Assembly: GCA_005503165.1 (NCBI GenBank)
Contig: SCNT01000017.1
Location: 26,502-90,501 of the forward strand
DNA: 64,000 nt
Origin: Sphingomonadaceae bacterium 3R27E2-A
Lineage (GTDB): Bacteria; Pseudomonadota; Alphaproteobacteria; Sphingomonadales; Sphingomonadaceae
Reading direction: 5' to 3'
Position numbers and translations under genes: made by a program. The notes under the pieces are model-generated. The model searched no databases. It was not told the origin of the DNA and saw nothing but the letters and a program-made list of their open reading frames with translations. Below are positions 43,601-52,610 of this stretch, in pieces; the first letter of the stretch is position 1, and every line of letters starts with the position of its first letter.

Positions 43601-46600
43601 GGTGACATTGCCGGCGAGGTTGAAATCGACGTTGCTGCCGATCTCCTCGCCCTCGGGATTGTCGCCCGTCGCGTCCATGAAGCTGACATCGACGTCGCCG
43701 CTGCCGGTGACGCCGATGTCGTCGCCCGCGATCAGGCGGTTGAAACTGCCGCCGGCGGTGGTCGAGATGAAGATGTTGGCGCCCGCGTCGATGGTGCCCG
43801 CCGAATTGACCGCGCCATTGGTGGCGGTCAGCGAGATGCTGTTGCCCCCGGTGACATTGCCCACGGTGACCGACGCCCCCTGGATATTGGCAAAGGCGGC
43901 GGCGGCGATGTCGCCGGTCATGTCGACCGCGCCGACGGCGAATACCGTCAGCGGGCCGTTGGCGTTGATCGTTCCCGTCGCATGCACGCCGCCGGTGCTG
44001 GCGGTGAGTCCGACTTCGCCGGCATCGATCGCGATGCCGCCCAGTTCGATCGCGCCGCCGTCGGCGCGCAGCGAAAGCCCTGCATCGACGTCTCCGGTGA
44101 GTTCGATCAAGTCGTCGGCGGCCAACAGGATGTTGCGGTCCGAGGTCAGCGCATTGGCCGCGATCGCGCCGCCCGCGCCGAAGCGCATGTCGCCGCCCGC
44201 GCCGGCGTTGCCGACGTCGATATCGCCGCCCGCGGTCAGCGTCAGGTCGTTGCCCGCGCTCAGCAGGCTGTCGTTGTCGTGATCGATGTCGCCGTTGGCG
44301 TCGAAGCCGACGTTGAAGCCGCTGACGTCGCCGCGCGTGACGATGTTGCCGACCGTCGCGATCAGGTCGACGTCGGTTCCGGCGATCACCGACTGCAGGT
44401 CGAGGTTGCGCCCGGTGACCGTTGTCGCCGCGCCCGACTGCAGCGTGCCCGTCGCAAGGACATCGCGCGCCGAGCTCAGCGTGATGTTGCTGCCGACATC
44501 GGCGCTGACCAGCGTCAGCGGGCCCCCGGTTGTCGTGGCGGTGAGCGAACCGCCCGCCTCGACATCCTGCAGCGACAGGCTGGTTGCGTTGAAGATCGCG
44601 TCGTCGTTGGCAAAGATGCTGCCGGTGACGGTCAGCGTGCCGGTGACGTTGCCGACGACATTGCTGCCGATTTCCTCGCCCTGCGGGTTGGTGCCGTCGG
44701 CGGAGATCGAGGCAATGGTGACGTCGCCGCCGGCGGTGATCGAGACGTCGTCGGCCGCGACGAGCGCGTTGAGGGTGCCGCCCGCGGCGGCGTCGAGGAT
44801 GACGTCGCTGCCCGCGGTGATCGTGCCCGTCGCGTTGATCTGGCCGCCGGTCGCGGTCAGGAAGACGAAGGCGCTGGAGTCCACGTCGGCGACGTCGATC
44901 GACGCGCCCTGCATCTGGACAAAGTTGCCGCCGCTGGCGGTGCCGGTGATGGCGATCGCGCCCGCCGCATCGACCTCGAGCGACGAGAGGGTGGTGACGT
45001 CGCCGTCGGCGGTGATGTCGCCGTCGGTCGCGCGCATCACGATCTGGCCGACATTGCCGATCGCGCTTTGCATGTCGATGCTGGCGCCCTCGATGAAGAT
45101 GCCGCCGCTGATGACGTCGCCGGTAATGTTGACCGCACCGACCGCGTCGATGACGGTGAAGTCGGCGGTAATCGCGCCGGTGTCGACGGTGCCGCCGGCG
45201 GTCAGGCGCGTCTGGCCGGCGGTGTTCGTGGTGCCGGTGATCGCGATATTGCCCGCGGTGTCGATATAGGCGCCCGACCCGTCGATGTCGTTGTCGAACC
45301 CGCCCGCGGTGGTCAGCACGCTCGCCGCCGACACGTCGCCGCTGGCGGTGATGCGGATGTCGTCGCCCGCCGCGAGGTCGGCGAACTGCCCGGTGGTCGC
45401 GGAGTCGATGGTCAGGTCGTGGCCCGCCGACAGCGCGCCGATCGCGCTGATCCCGCCCGCGGTCGAGGTGAGGATGATGTCGGTGCCCGCGGTGACCGAT
45501 TCGAGGTCGAGGCTGCTGCCGGTGATCGTCGTGACCAGGCCCGAACGGATCGTGTTGGTAGTTGTCACGACGTCGCTGGCGGTCGCGGTCAGATTGTCGA
45601 AGGCGACGGCGTTCGATGCGTCGATCGTGCCCGCCGAGGCGGTGAGCACGATGTTCGACAGGTCGGCGGGGCCGCTCTGGATCTGCCACATGTCGGGGCC
45701 GCCGGCACTGAACGGCCCGAAGATGAGGCTGCGGCCGTCGGGACCGGCGCCGGTGGTCGCCACATTGTCGACAATGACGCAGCAGGTGCCGGTGACGACC
45801 AGGTCGTCGCCCGCGGTCGAATTGGTCACCGTCGCGGTGTTGCCGGCGAGGACATAGAGGTCCTCGCCCGCGGTGGCGCCGTCGACATTGGCGTTGGCGC
45901 CCGCCGCAACGCCGATCATCGTCGCGGCGCTGGTCCCCGCGAGCACATTGGCGTCGCCCGCGGCGTTGATGAAGAGATAGCCTTCCGACGGGCCGTTGGG
46001 GCCCACGTAAGTGCCCGCCGCGGTCGCCTGCGCCGTGATGTCGGTCGCCGCGGTCAGGCTGACATTGCCGCCCGCCGCATAAGTGCCGGCGATGTCGCCG
46101 GTGCTGTCGATGACGATGTCGCCGTCGGTGGTCGCCGACAGCCGCGCATTGCCGCCGCTCGACGAGGCGAAGAGCGAACCCGAGGTGGTAACGCCGTCGT
46201 TGATCCGGATCGTGTTGCCGAACAGGGTCACGTCGCCGCCCGCCGTGATGCTGTTGCCCAATATGCCCTCGGCCCCCGGCGCGGTGCCCGTCGCCGTGAG
46301 CCCGACCGTCGTCCCGGCCTCGATCGCGTCGAAGGTGATCGACTGGCCGTTCACCGCGATGAAGCCGCCCGCCTGCGAATTGCCGAGATCGACCGCGCCT
46401 ACCGACGTGATGTCGATGTCGCCGCCGGTGATGATCGTGTCGAGCCCGGTTGCGAAGCTGCCGACATCGGCGGTGAAGTCGTTGTCGGCCTCGGCATGGT
46501 CGATGCTCGCAGCGCCCGCGGTGCCGATGAAGATGTTGCTGCCGTCGAGCTCGGAATCGAGCCCGGTGCCATTGGTGATCAGATTGCCCGCGACGACCGT

Positions 46601-49600
46601 GTCGCCGATGAGGCTGATGTCGTCGCCCGCCGTGGCGTCGTTTATCGCCACTTCGTCGCGCGCGTTGGCGGTCAGGTCGTCACCGCTGGTCGTCGTGCCG
46701 TAAACGTTGATGCGGCCATCGGCCGCGAGCAGCAGCGTCAGGCTTGCCGCGTCGAGCGAATCGACATCGATCGCGCTGTTGAAGCCGGTCGCGTTCATGA
46801 ACAGGCTGGTGCCCGCGCTGACGAGGCTGCCGGGAGCGCTGCGGATCGAGGTGACCGCGGTGAAATTGGCGCTGCCGCCGGTCTGGATCGTCGGCGCGGT
46901 GCCGTCGCGGAAATCGTGACGGATATCGATCTGGTCGCCGGCATTGACGGTCAGGTCGCCGCCGACGTTGAGCTGACCGGTACCCTGCGCATAGACCCCC
47001 ACCGAGGCGCCCGGATTGCCGTTGAGGTCGGTGGTGTCGAGCGACACCGCGCCGTCGGTCTGGATCAGGCCGCCGTCGCCGATGCTCATGAAGATGCCGG
47101 TGCTGGCCAGGTCGGTGTCGTTGTTGGTCGGGTTCGAAAAGCCCTGCGCCGTGGCGGTCAGGCTGGTCATGTTGATCGCGCCTTCGGCGATCAGCTCGAT
47201 CCGGCCGGCGATAAAGCCATTGGCGTCGATCGTGGTGTCGCCCAAGCTGATCGAGCCGGGGTTCGACGCCGAGTTCAGCGATTCGATGATGACCGTACCG
47301 CCCTGGTCGACGAAACCCGAACAGCAGCCGCCGGTGCCGCCGGTGCCGTCGCCGCCGTCGCCGCCATTGCCCGACTGGCCATTCGCCGAGAGCTGTACCG
47401 GCGCGCCGTTCGAGCTGATCGTGCCGCCGATCGCAGTCAGCTGGACCGTGCCGCCGATGCCCGCGCCTGCGATGCCGCCGGTGCCGCCGAAGAAGCCGAC
47501 GACGACATCGTCCATGGTGCCCGGTATCCCGTCGGGCCCGGGCTGGGTGACCGATCCGAAATTGTCGGCGCCGCGCCCGCCATCGCCGCCGACGCCATTG
47601 CTGGCGAGGCCGGCGGGGCCGGAGCCGCCGACGCCCAGCGTCGCCGCGCCGTCGGTGACCAGGACCTGCACCGTGCCGCCCTGGCCGTCGCCGCCATTGC
47701 CGCCCGGAGGACCGACGATCTCGTCGTTGCCTGGACGCAGGAAGGCGTTCCCACCCGTCCCGCCGGTGCCGGTCGCGTCGAAATTGGCGTTGGTGACCGT
47801 CGCGCGGCCATCGATCCCGCGTACGTCGACCACCGAGCGGCCGCCCTGGCCGAAACCGCCCTGGCCGCCCGCGCCGTCGAGGCCGGTGCCACCGTCGCCG
47901 CCCACGGCGCTCGAATCGAGCAGGACGCCCAGCGTCCCTGCGTCGATATTGTCGATCACCGCCTGCGCGGTGCCGCCGAAGCCCGCGCCGCCGATGCCCC
48001 CGACGCTGTTGTTGCCGCCCGCGCCCCCCTGGCCGTTCGAATAGCTGGCGACGGTGCCCGTTGTTGCAGCAAGCGTCAGGAATTCGAGCGAGGCGTTGCC
48101 GCCCTGACCCGTGCCGCCATTGCCGCCGAGGCCGCTGCCGGTCAGCGGCAGGCCCGCCGTCGAGCTGGAGAAATTGCCGCCGTTGCCGCCGAGGCCGAGC
48201 GCGTCGGCGGTAATGTCGCCGGCGGTCAGGTCGCCGGCGGTCAGCCGCACGGTCGCGTCGCCGCCGAAGCCGTTGCCGCCGTTGCCGGTGTCGCCGACGA
48301 CGCCGTTCGCGGCAAAATAGCCTCCCCCATTGCCGCCGATGCCCGAGGAGAAAGCCGCCACCGTGGTGGCATTGACCGTCGCGCTGCCGTCGAGGTCGAT
48401 CAGCGCGCTGCCGCCCTGGCCGTCGCCTCCGGTCCCGCCGTCGACAGGATTGGCCACGTCATTGTCATGGCCCTGCGCGCCGAAACCGCCGATGCCCGCC
48501 GCTCCGGCGGTGATGTTCGTCGCGGTCAGCGTTCCGCCGAAGAGATTGACCGCCGCACGGCCGCCGACTGCATTGCCGCCCACCTGGCCCGACCCGCCGA
48601 TGCCGATCGCCGAAGCGCCGATGTCGGTAGCGGTCAGCGTGCCGGCATTCTGGACGACGGTGGCATTGCCGGCGTTGGCCGCCCCGCCGTTCCCCGCCGC
48701 CCCGGCCGCGCCATTGCCGCCGTTGCCGCCAAAGGCGCCCGCATCGGCAACAACGGCGGTCAGCGTGGTGTCGATCACGTCGATCTGGACCGTGGCGTCG
48801 CCGCCGATCGCCGCGCCGCCATTGCCGCCGACGTCATTGTTGCCGCCGATGCCGCCGACCCCGGACGCGAAGGCCCCTATCGTGCCGGTCACGCCGGCGG
48901 TGTCGGTGAAGGTCGAAACGAGTGCGACGCCGCCCTGGCCATTGCCCCCGCCGCCGCCCGCCGCGGCGACGGTCAACCCGCTGCCCGCGAGCACCAGACT
49001 GCCCCCCGCGCCGCCGACGCCCGACGCATCGGCGGTGACGTCCCCGAGCGACATCGTACCGCTGGCAAGGGTGATATTGGCGTTGCCGCCGACGGCGTTG
49101 CCTCCGGCGCCGCCGTCGGCATTCAGTCCCACAACCGATAAGAAATCGCCGCCCGGACCGCCCTGGCCGGTCGCCAGCGCCGTGAGGCTCTGCACATCGA
49201 CCGTCGCATCGCCGAGAATGGTGATGGCTGCATTGCCGCCCTGCGCATCGCCGCCCGAACCGGGTAGGACCGGGTTGGCAGGGTCGAGATCGTCGCCGCC
49301 CGCACCGAGGCCGCCCGATCCGACCGCGCTGGCGAGGATCGACTGGGCGTCGATGGCGCCGCTGTTGAGGTTGATCGTAGCGGTGCCGCCGACCCCCAGG
49401 CCCGATGGGCCGCCATTGTCCCCGCTGCCGCCGAATCCGTCGGCGGCGATCGTCAGCGAATTCACCGTGGTCGTTCCGCCGCTCTGCGTGAAGGTGGCGG
49501 TGCCGCCGCGGCCTTCGCCGCCATCGTCGAGCAAGGATCCGCCGAAGCCCGACGCCGAGGCTGTGATGTCGTTTCCGGTCAGCGTGCCCGCCTGGACGTC

Positions 49601-52600
49601 AAATGTGACGGTGCCGCCGGTCCCGCTGGCCGCGCCGTCGAGCGGCCCGCCGCCCTCCGACACCGAACCCGCGCTGCCGTCCGACGCCAGGAACGCGTCG
49701 GCGAAGCTGATCGCGCTGACATCGCCGCTGCTCGGTAACAGCTGGATCAGGATCGAGCCGCCGCGCCCGGTCGCGACAGTCGGTGCCGCGGTGGCGTTGT
49801 CGCCGCCGGCGATCCCGCCCGCCGAGAAAAAGCTCGAGCCCTGGAAATTGATGGTGCCGCCGTCGGCGATCAGTTGAATCGTCCCGCCGGTGGCGTCGGT
49901 GCCGCCCGCCGAAAGCCCCGCGGCGGCATCGGCGCTGAATTCGTTCGCCGCCGAATCGGTCAGCGCCGTGAACGACCCGTTGTTCGACGCGCGTATGTCG
50001 ATCGTGCCGCCCTGCGCGGCGCCGCTGGCGCCACTAACATTGTTGGTGTTCGCATTGGCCTCGACGATATATGCACCCGCCGCGATGGTGCCGTTGTCGG
50101 CCGTGAAGTCGATGTTCCCGCCCGTGCTGCTCCCCGCAGTGAGGAAGCCCGAACTGACGAACTGGCCTGCCGTTGCATTGACCTGGAAATCGGTGCCGAC
50201 GCTGACCGTCGCGCCGCCGGTGGCGCCGATCGCGATGTCGCCTCCGGTCGAGCTGCCGACATTGTCGGCGACGGCTGCGACGCCGCTGGCATCGGCGGTT
50301 GCCACGCCATTGACGCCCAGCGTCGCGCCATTGCTGGCGCTCATGTCTATCGTGCCGCCGACGGCGTTGCCCGAGGACGCATTGTTGCCGACCGAATCGC
50401 TGGCGCCGCCGCTCAGCGCGCTGGCATTCAGGATCAGCGTATCGACGGTGACGTTGCCCGCCGTCGACGCGATGATCACGTCGCCGCCGGTCGCATTGCC
50501 GCCGGCGGCGTTTGCGCCATTGGCGCCGCCGCCGATGCCCGCGGCGTTGAGCGTCAGCCCGCCGAGCGACGAGGGTGACGAAAAGTCGGTCGCATATTCG
50601 ACCTCGGCGGTGCCCCCGGTGCCGTCGCCGGCGTCGTTCGACAGAAAGGTGCCGAAGATCGGCAGCGAAACGGTGCCGCCGCCGGTGCCGCTGGCGTTCA
50701 CATTGGTGACGGGCGAGGTGACACTGGTGCCGCCGGTCAGGATGCGCAGCGTCGCCGTGCCGCCGGTGCCATTGCCCGACTGCGCCGTACCCGTCGCGCC
50801 GGTGCCGGTGGCATTGACGTTGATCGACGCATTGGCGGTGATGCTGCCGCCATTCTGTGCCACCAGCGTCGCTGTGCCGCCCTGGCCGTTGCCGCTGACG
50901 TCGGCGACCTGGGTGCCCAGGGTGATGCTGGAGGTAAAGCCGCCGCCGCGGCCGTTCGCCTGGACGGTGATGTTGTTGGCGGTCAGCGAGCCGCCGGTCT
51001 CGACCGTCAGGCTGGCGGTGCCGCCGGTGCCGTCGCCGCCATTGCCCGCGGCGTCGAAGCCGCCGGTGCCCGCGGCGGACACGACGAGATTGCCCGCCAC
51101 GACCGTGCCGCCGGTGATGTCGAACGAAGCCGTGCCGCCGGTCGCGTCGCCGGTCACCGCATCGGCGATGCCGTTCGCGGTAATGTTCAGCGTACCGAGC
51201 ACCGCCAGTCCGCCGCCCGTTACGTTGACGTCGGCGCGGCCCGCGGCGCTCCCGACGCCGTTCGACTGGACGACCATGTTGCCCGTCGCCCCGACGAGCT
51301 GGTTCGGGCCGACGTTCAGCGTCGCGCTCGCGTCGCCGATGAAGTTGGCATTGCCCTGGACGACCAGCCGCCCCAGATGCGGCGGCGGCGCCACGACCAC
51401 GGGCCCGCCCGACGGAATTGTCGCAAGCGGCCCGGCGAGCAGGTCGCCGCTGGCGCGCGCGGTCACGCTGCTCTGGAAGATGGTGTCGGCGATGGTGATG
51501 TTCGCCGCGGTCGCGTTGGCCGGCGCGGCCGCGAGCGCGCCATTTTCGATATTATAGCCGGCCGACAGCACCACGGCGCCGTCGGGGTCGGTCTGCGCGA
51601 CGACCGCATCCTGGTAACCGAGCTGGCCCGATATCAGCATGGTGACCGCATCGTTCTTCGGGATCGCGACGAGGTAGATGCGGCTCTGGTCGGTGTCGCC
51701 CTGCTGGTGTGCCGGGCCGCCGGTCACGCCGGTGTGCGTGATCGCGTTGCCGCCCTCGGCGCCGACGGTGACGTTGATGTCGAACAGCCCGTTGTTGATC
51801 GTGATGTCGGCCTGTTCGGCGGCCACGAGCGCCGCCGATCCGTCGACGTCGATCAGCCCGCCCTGGTTGATGCGCGGCGCGACGAGCGCGATGTAGCTGC
51901 TGCCCGGATTACCGGGATTGGCGGCGCTGATGAAGCTTTGCGGGCTGATGTCGATCGACGAGGTGCTGCCCGATGCGCCGCGGAAGCGGATCTCGCCACC
52001 CGGCCCGAACAGCCCGCCGGTGGTGTCGATGTCGTTCGCCGTCAGCACCAGGCTGCCGACGTTGATGACCGCGCGCTGGCCGATCAGGATGCCGCCGGCG
52101 TTATAGAACCAGATATTGCCGCCCTGAACATTGCCCGATGTCGCGGTCGGCGAGCCGACATAGGAATTGACCGTGCCGTTGAGCGCGATCTGCCTGCTGA
52201 TCGGGACCGGCAGGCCCGTGAGGGGGTTGATCGCGATGAAGCGATTGAGGACGGTATATTGGCCGCTGCCGTAATAGTTGAGCGTGTTGCCGAAAGGCAG
52301 GAAATCGATCGGCGCCCCGGTGGGCGCCGTGTCGGTCGGCGTCCAGTTGATGATTGTCTGGTTGGTCGTCGTGACGACGTTCGTGGTGTTCGGCGGCGTC
52401 GCGCCGGGCGCGGGCGGCGAAATCGTCGCATTTCCCATGACCACCTGGCCGCTGCCCTGGACGCCTTGGGCGCGCGTCGGCCCGGCGAATGCGAGCGCCG
52501 CCAGTCCGGCCGCGATCGCGCAACTGGCCAGCAGGCGCTGCTTGCCCGTGCGGGCAGGGGCGGTCGAAGCGGTGATACGCATGGCGGACATCCTCGAGGA

Positions 52601-52609
52601 AAAGCTCAT
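40640..52609 (-). CDS. Giant two-partner secretion exoprotein (TpsA, filamentous haemagglutinin-like)
   Basis: Secreted protein of 3,989 residues. The signal peptide (AIAAGLAALAFAGPTRAQ) is preceded by a long N-region. The TPS secretion domain (about residues 50-300) has GSGQYTVLNRFIAINP, NSYVGSPTATSGNVQGGNIW and NAGGILIGQRAVINVGSLV, corresponding to the NPNGI-type core of the family. The body is short-period beta-helical repeats. About residues 380-1,400 are rich in Gly-Gly-Asn-Gly, and the rest has a recurring GGDITVT-like, AGDDI/TAGG pattern. The C-terminus has a Cys pair (GCLIVSSTTCSF) and an acidic tail (DEDEDEEQEGDDAEG). Start ATG 52609 is one base after the tpsB stop; ATG 52582, nine bases after GAGG, is equally likely. 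It is the passenger of the TpsB encoded just upstream. Confidence 0.9.
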   Translation of the reverse strand: MSFSSRMSAMRITASTAPARTGKQRLLASCAIAAGLAALAFAGPTRAQGVQGSGQVVMGNATISPPAPGATPPNTTNVVTTTNQTIINWTPTDTAPTGAPIDFLPFGNTLNYYGSGQYTVLNRFIAINPLTGLPVPISRQIALNGTVNSYVGSPTATSGNVQGGNIWFYNAGGILIGQRAVINVGSLVLTANDIDTTGGLFGPGGEIRFRGASGSTSSIDISPQSFISAANPGNPGSSYIALVAPRINQGGLIDVDGSAALVAAEQADITINNGLFDINVTVGAEGGNAITHTGVTGGPAHQQGDTDQSRIYLVAIPKNDAVTMLISGQLGYQDAVVAQTDPDGAVVLSAGYNIENGALAAAPANATAANITIADTIFQSSVTARASGDLLAGPLATIPSGGPVVVAPPPHLGRLVVQGNANFIGDASATLNVGPNQLVGATGNMVVQSNGVGSAAGRADVNVTGGGLAVLGTLNITANGIADAVTGDATGGTASFDITGGTVVAGNLVVSAAGTGGFDAAGNGGDGTGGTASLTVETGGSLTANNITVQANGRGGGFTSSITLGTQVADVSGNGQGGTATLVAQNGGSITANASINVNATGTGATGTAQSGNGTGGTATLRILTGGTSVTSPVTNVNASGTGGGTVSLPIFGTFLSNDAGDGTGGTAEVEYATDFSSPSSLGGLTLNAAGIGGGANGANAAGGNATGGDVIIASTAGNVTVDTLILNASALSGGASDSVGNNASSGNAVGGTIDMSASNGATLGVNGVATADASGVAAVADNVGSSTGGDIAIGATGGATVSVGTDFQVNATAGQFVSSGFLTAGSSTGGNIDFTADNGTIAAGAYIVEANANTNNVSGASGAAQGGTIDIRASNNGSFTALTDSAANEFSADAAAGLSAGGTDATGGTIQLIADGGTINFQGSSFFSAGGIAGGDNATAAPTVATGRGGSILIQLLPSSGDVSAISFADAFLASDGSAGSVSEGGGPLDGAASGTGGTVTFDVQAGTLTGNDITASASGFGGSLLDDGGEGRGGTATFTQSGGTTTVNSLTIAADGFGGSGDNGGPSGLGVGGTATINLNSGAIDAQSILASAVGSGGLGAGGDDLDPANPVLPGSGGDAQGGNAAITILGDATVDVQSLTALATGQGGPGGDFLSVVGLNADGGAGGNAVGGNANITLASGTMSLGDVTADASGVGGAGGSLVLAGSGLTVAAAGGGGGNGQGGVALVSTFTDTAGVTGTIGAFASGVGGIGGNNDVGGNGGAAIGGDATVQIDVIDTTLTAVVADAGAFGGNGGNGAAGAAGNGGAANAGNATVVQNAGTLTATDIGASAIGIGGSGQVGGNAVGGRAAVNLFGGTLTATNITAGAAGIGGFGAQGHDNDVANPVDGGTGGDGQGGSALIDLDGSATVNATTVAAFSSGIGGNGGGYFAANGVVGDTGNGGNGFGGDATVRLTAGDLTAGDITADALGLGGNGGNFSSSTAGLPLTGSGLGGNGGTGQGGNASLEFLTLAATTGTVASYSNGQGGAGGNNSVGGIGGAGFGGTAQAVIDNIDAGTLGVLLDSSAVGGDGGTGLDGAGGQGGFGQGGRSVVDVRGIDGRATVTNANFDATGTGGTGGNAFLRPGNDEIVGPPGGNGGDGQGGTVQVLVTDGAATLGVGGSGPAGLASNGVGGDGGRGADNFGSVTQPGPDGIPGTMDDVVVGFFGGTGGIAGAGIGGTVQLTAIGGTISSNGAPVQLSANGQSGNGGDGGDGTGGTGGCCSGFVDQGGTVIIESLNSASNPGSISLGDTTIDANGFIAGRIELIAEGAINMTSLTATAQGFSNPTNNDTDLASTGIFMSIGDGGLIQTDGAVSLDTTDLNGNPGASVGVYAQGTGQLNVGGDLTVNAGDQIDIRHDFRDGTAPTIQTGGSANFTAVTSIRSAPGSLVSAGTSLFMNATGFNSAIDVDSLDAASLTLLLAADGRINVYGTTTSGDDLTANARDEVAINDATAGDDISLIGDTVVAGNLITNGTGLDSELDGSNIFIGTAGAASIDHAEADNDFTADVGSFATGLDTIITGGDIDITSVGAVDLGNSQAGGFIAVNGQSITFDAIEAGTTVGLTATGTAPGAEGILGNSITAGGDVTLFGNTIRINDGVTTSGSLFASSSGGNARLSATTDGDIVIDSTGDIAGTYAAGGNVSLTAATDITAQATAAGTYVGPNGPSEGYLFINAAGDANVLAGTSAATMIGVAAGANANVDGATAGEDLYVLAGNTATVTNSTAGDDLVVTGTCCVIVDNVATTGAGPDGRSLIFGPFSAGGPDMWQIQSGPADLSNIVLTASAGTIDASNAVAFDNLTATASDVVTTTNTIRSGLVTTITGSSLDLESVTAGTDIILTSTAGGISAIGALSAGHDLTIDSATTGQFADLAAGDDIRITASGDVSAASVLTTAGGFDNDIDGSGAYIDTAGNIAITGTTNTAGQTRLTAGGTVDTGAITADFTVIDAVGAVNITGDVISGGIFIEGASIDMQSAIGNVGQIVMRATDGDITADGDVTTLSSLEVDAAGAIAITGTASGGNFVQMQGASIDVADVDSSAFVFLTATGGQINATGTITAGSDVILDAAAGGTLNALVAADDVSITAGGDVTIASISADGTNPQGEEIGSNVVGNVTGTLTVTGSIFANDDAIFNATSLSLQDVEAGGSLTATTTGGPLTLVSADVGSNITLSSARDVLATGTLQSGAATTVTGRNLDLQSVIAGTDVDLIATVGNIVTRGDVSGFNVGFDANGDIDHDNDSLLSAGNDLTLTAGGDIDVGNAGAGGDMRFGAGGAIAANALTSDRNILLAADDLIELTGDVDAGLSLRADGGAIELGGIAIDAGEVGLTASTGGVHATGTINANGPLTVFAVGAVDMTGDIAAAAFANIQGASVTVGNVTGGNSISLTATNGAVNSAGTIDAGANIFISTTAGGSFNRLIAGDDIGVTGSGDVDVSFMDATGDNPEGEEIGSNVDFNLAGNVTVGHGEAAGDFIVNANSFATGLNSIIADGNIEVTTSGASNLGNSTAGGSIQVAAQSIAFNALDAGDFVNLNATGATPGAAGIAGGSILAGTDVFLIGSSIAVGTIEAGGLLSAFGSGGDVAIDNATAASNIGVVAAGNVTGSYAAGGDIEMSAGGDIAVAANAAGGAPDPSNGDVNTAGNLFIDAAGDVALTGSGAGMVGVRAGGSAALTGVTAGEDMLVLAGTTAGLSSITVGDDLDVVAGGDVSAFGVSATAEGPDGFQLAFSSTGGFTIGQGEGVSSTDGADIDIRSTGGAVQAGGLSAGDDIFLTAASGLSVSGATTRGLGQTGGASSIRTQSGGDATLAGLDAFTDVVVQSDGAVGITGPVRSGRDTSIAADNVTVATLSQVNAGNTVLIDTIVAGRDLDITAAGAVDTGALRAGRDLAITGGTTVNVLQAVNGAGGTLALDGADGVTGDRIASGGATSLISSDGAIEIATLSSAGPVAASGDSIRVTGNGDLVFSQLDTDVGDAFVSAGGNLSVTAGSVAGAADLRARSGDLSVTQLTANSVRLESDDDMTLGAVTAAETLLGEAGGVLAVNGAVVGQQMSLGSADIVIAANGRLGTQGITTVLDVRNTDEDATTFVGGTGSRDGYHIDAGEMARLFGNEVTIFAPVLDGNDSAFVAAAPGALPVPIASVGSSTPPAVVIDDFTMTAGSSSSNLGASGSLTIATPGKARVIGDVSLTGMSDANAFRISADDSIEVILGEGTIRLTGGSSTSGASTPGGMLFLESEDVIVATADAIADVAAAADIDAIDERLGQNDGIVLDDGALFAGGMDVSVVGGFYVQNSGTGTRFAERRGLTFGALGLNVNVEGADSRIVINGVHLGPSGRVTGLDAIPLLSIDGFVIGSGPLSGSGLAFDSGSTMNGCLIVSSTTCSFLEFESSFPVQDVINDEDEDEEQEGDDAEGMSLPTPLITMRDLDPLTGEPLLDDPVTGAGNDDLWTPPAE

Positions 52610-52610
52610 G

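Noticed and set aside
41631..45689. Second long minus-strand frame (1,352 codons) inside tpsA
   Set aside because: It is a frame-shifted shadow of TpsA made of Arg/Asp/His runs, with no start context or domain.
40586..49141. Open frame of 2,851 codons on the plus strand opposite tpsA
   Set aside because: It is antisense to the clear TpsA coding frame. Its translation is Arg/Asp/Ala-rich with no domain. Lack of stops is a by-product of GC-rich codon use in the repeats.
47300..49500. Apparent direct-repeat array (GCCGCCATTGCCGCC-like) resembling a CRISPR or satellite
   Set aside because: It is irregular in period and wholly within the TpsA frame, encoding GGNGG repeats. There are no spacers, leader or cas genes.
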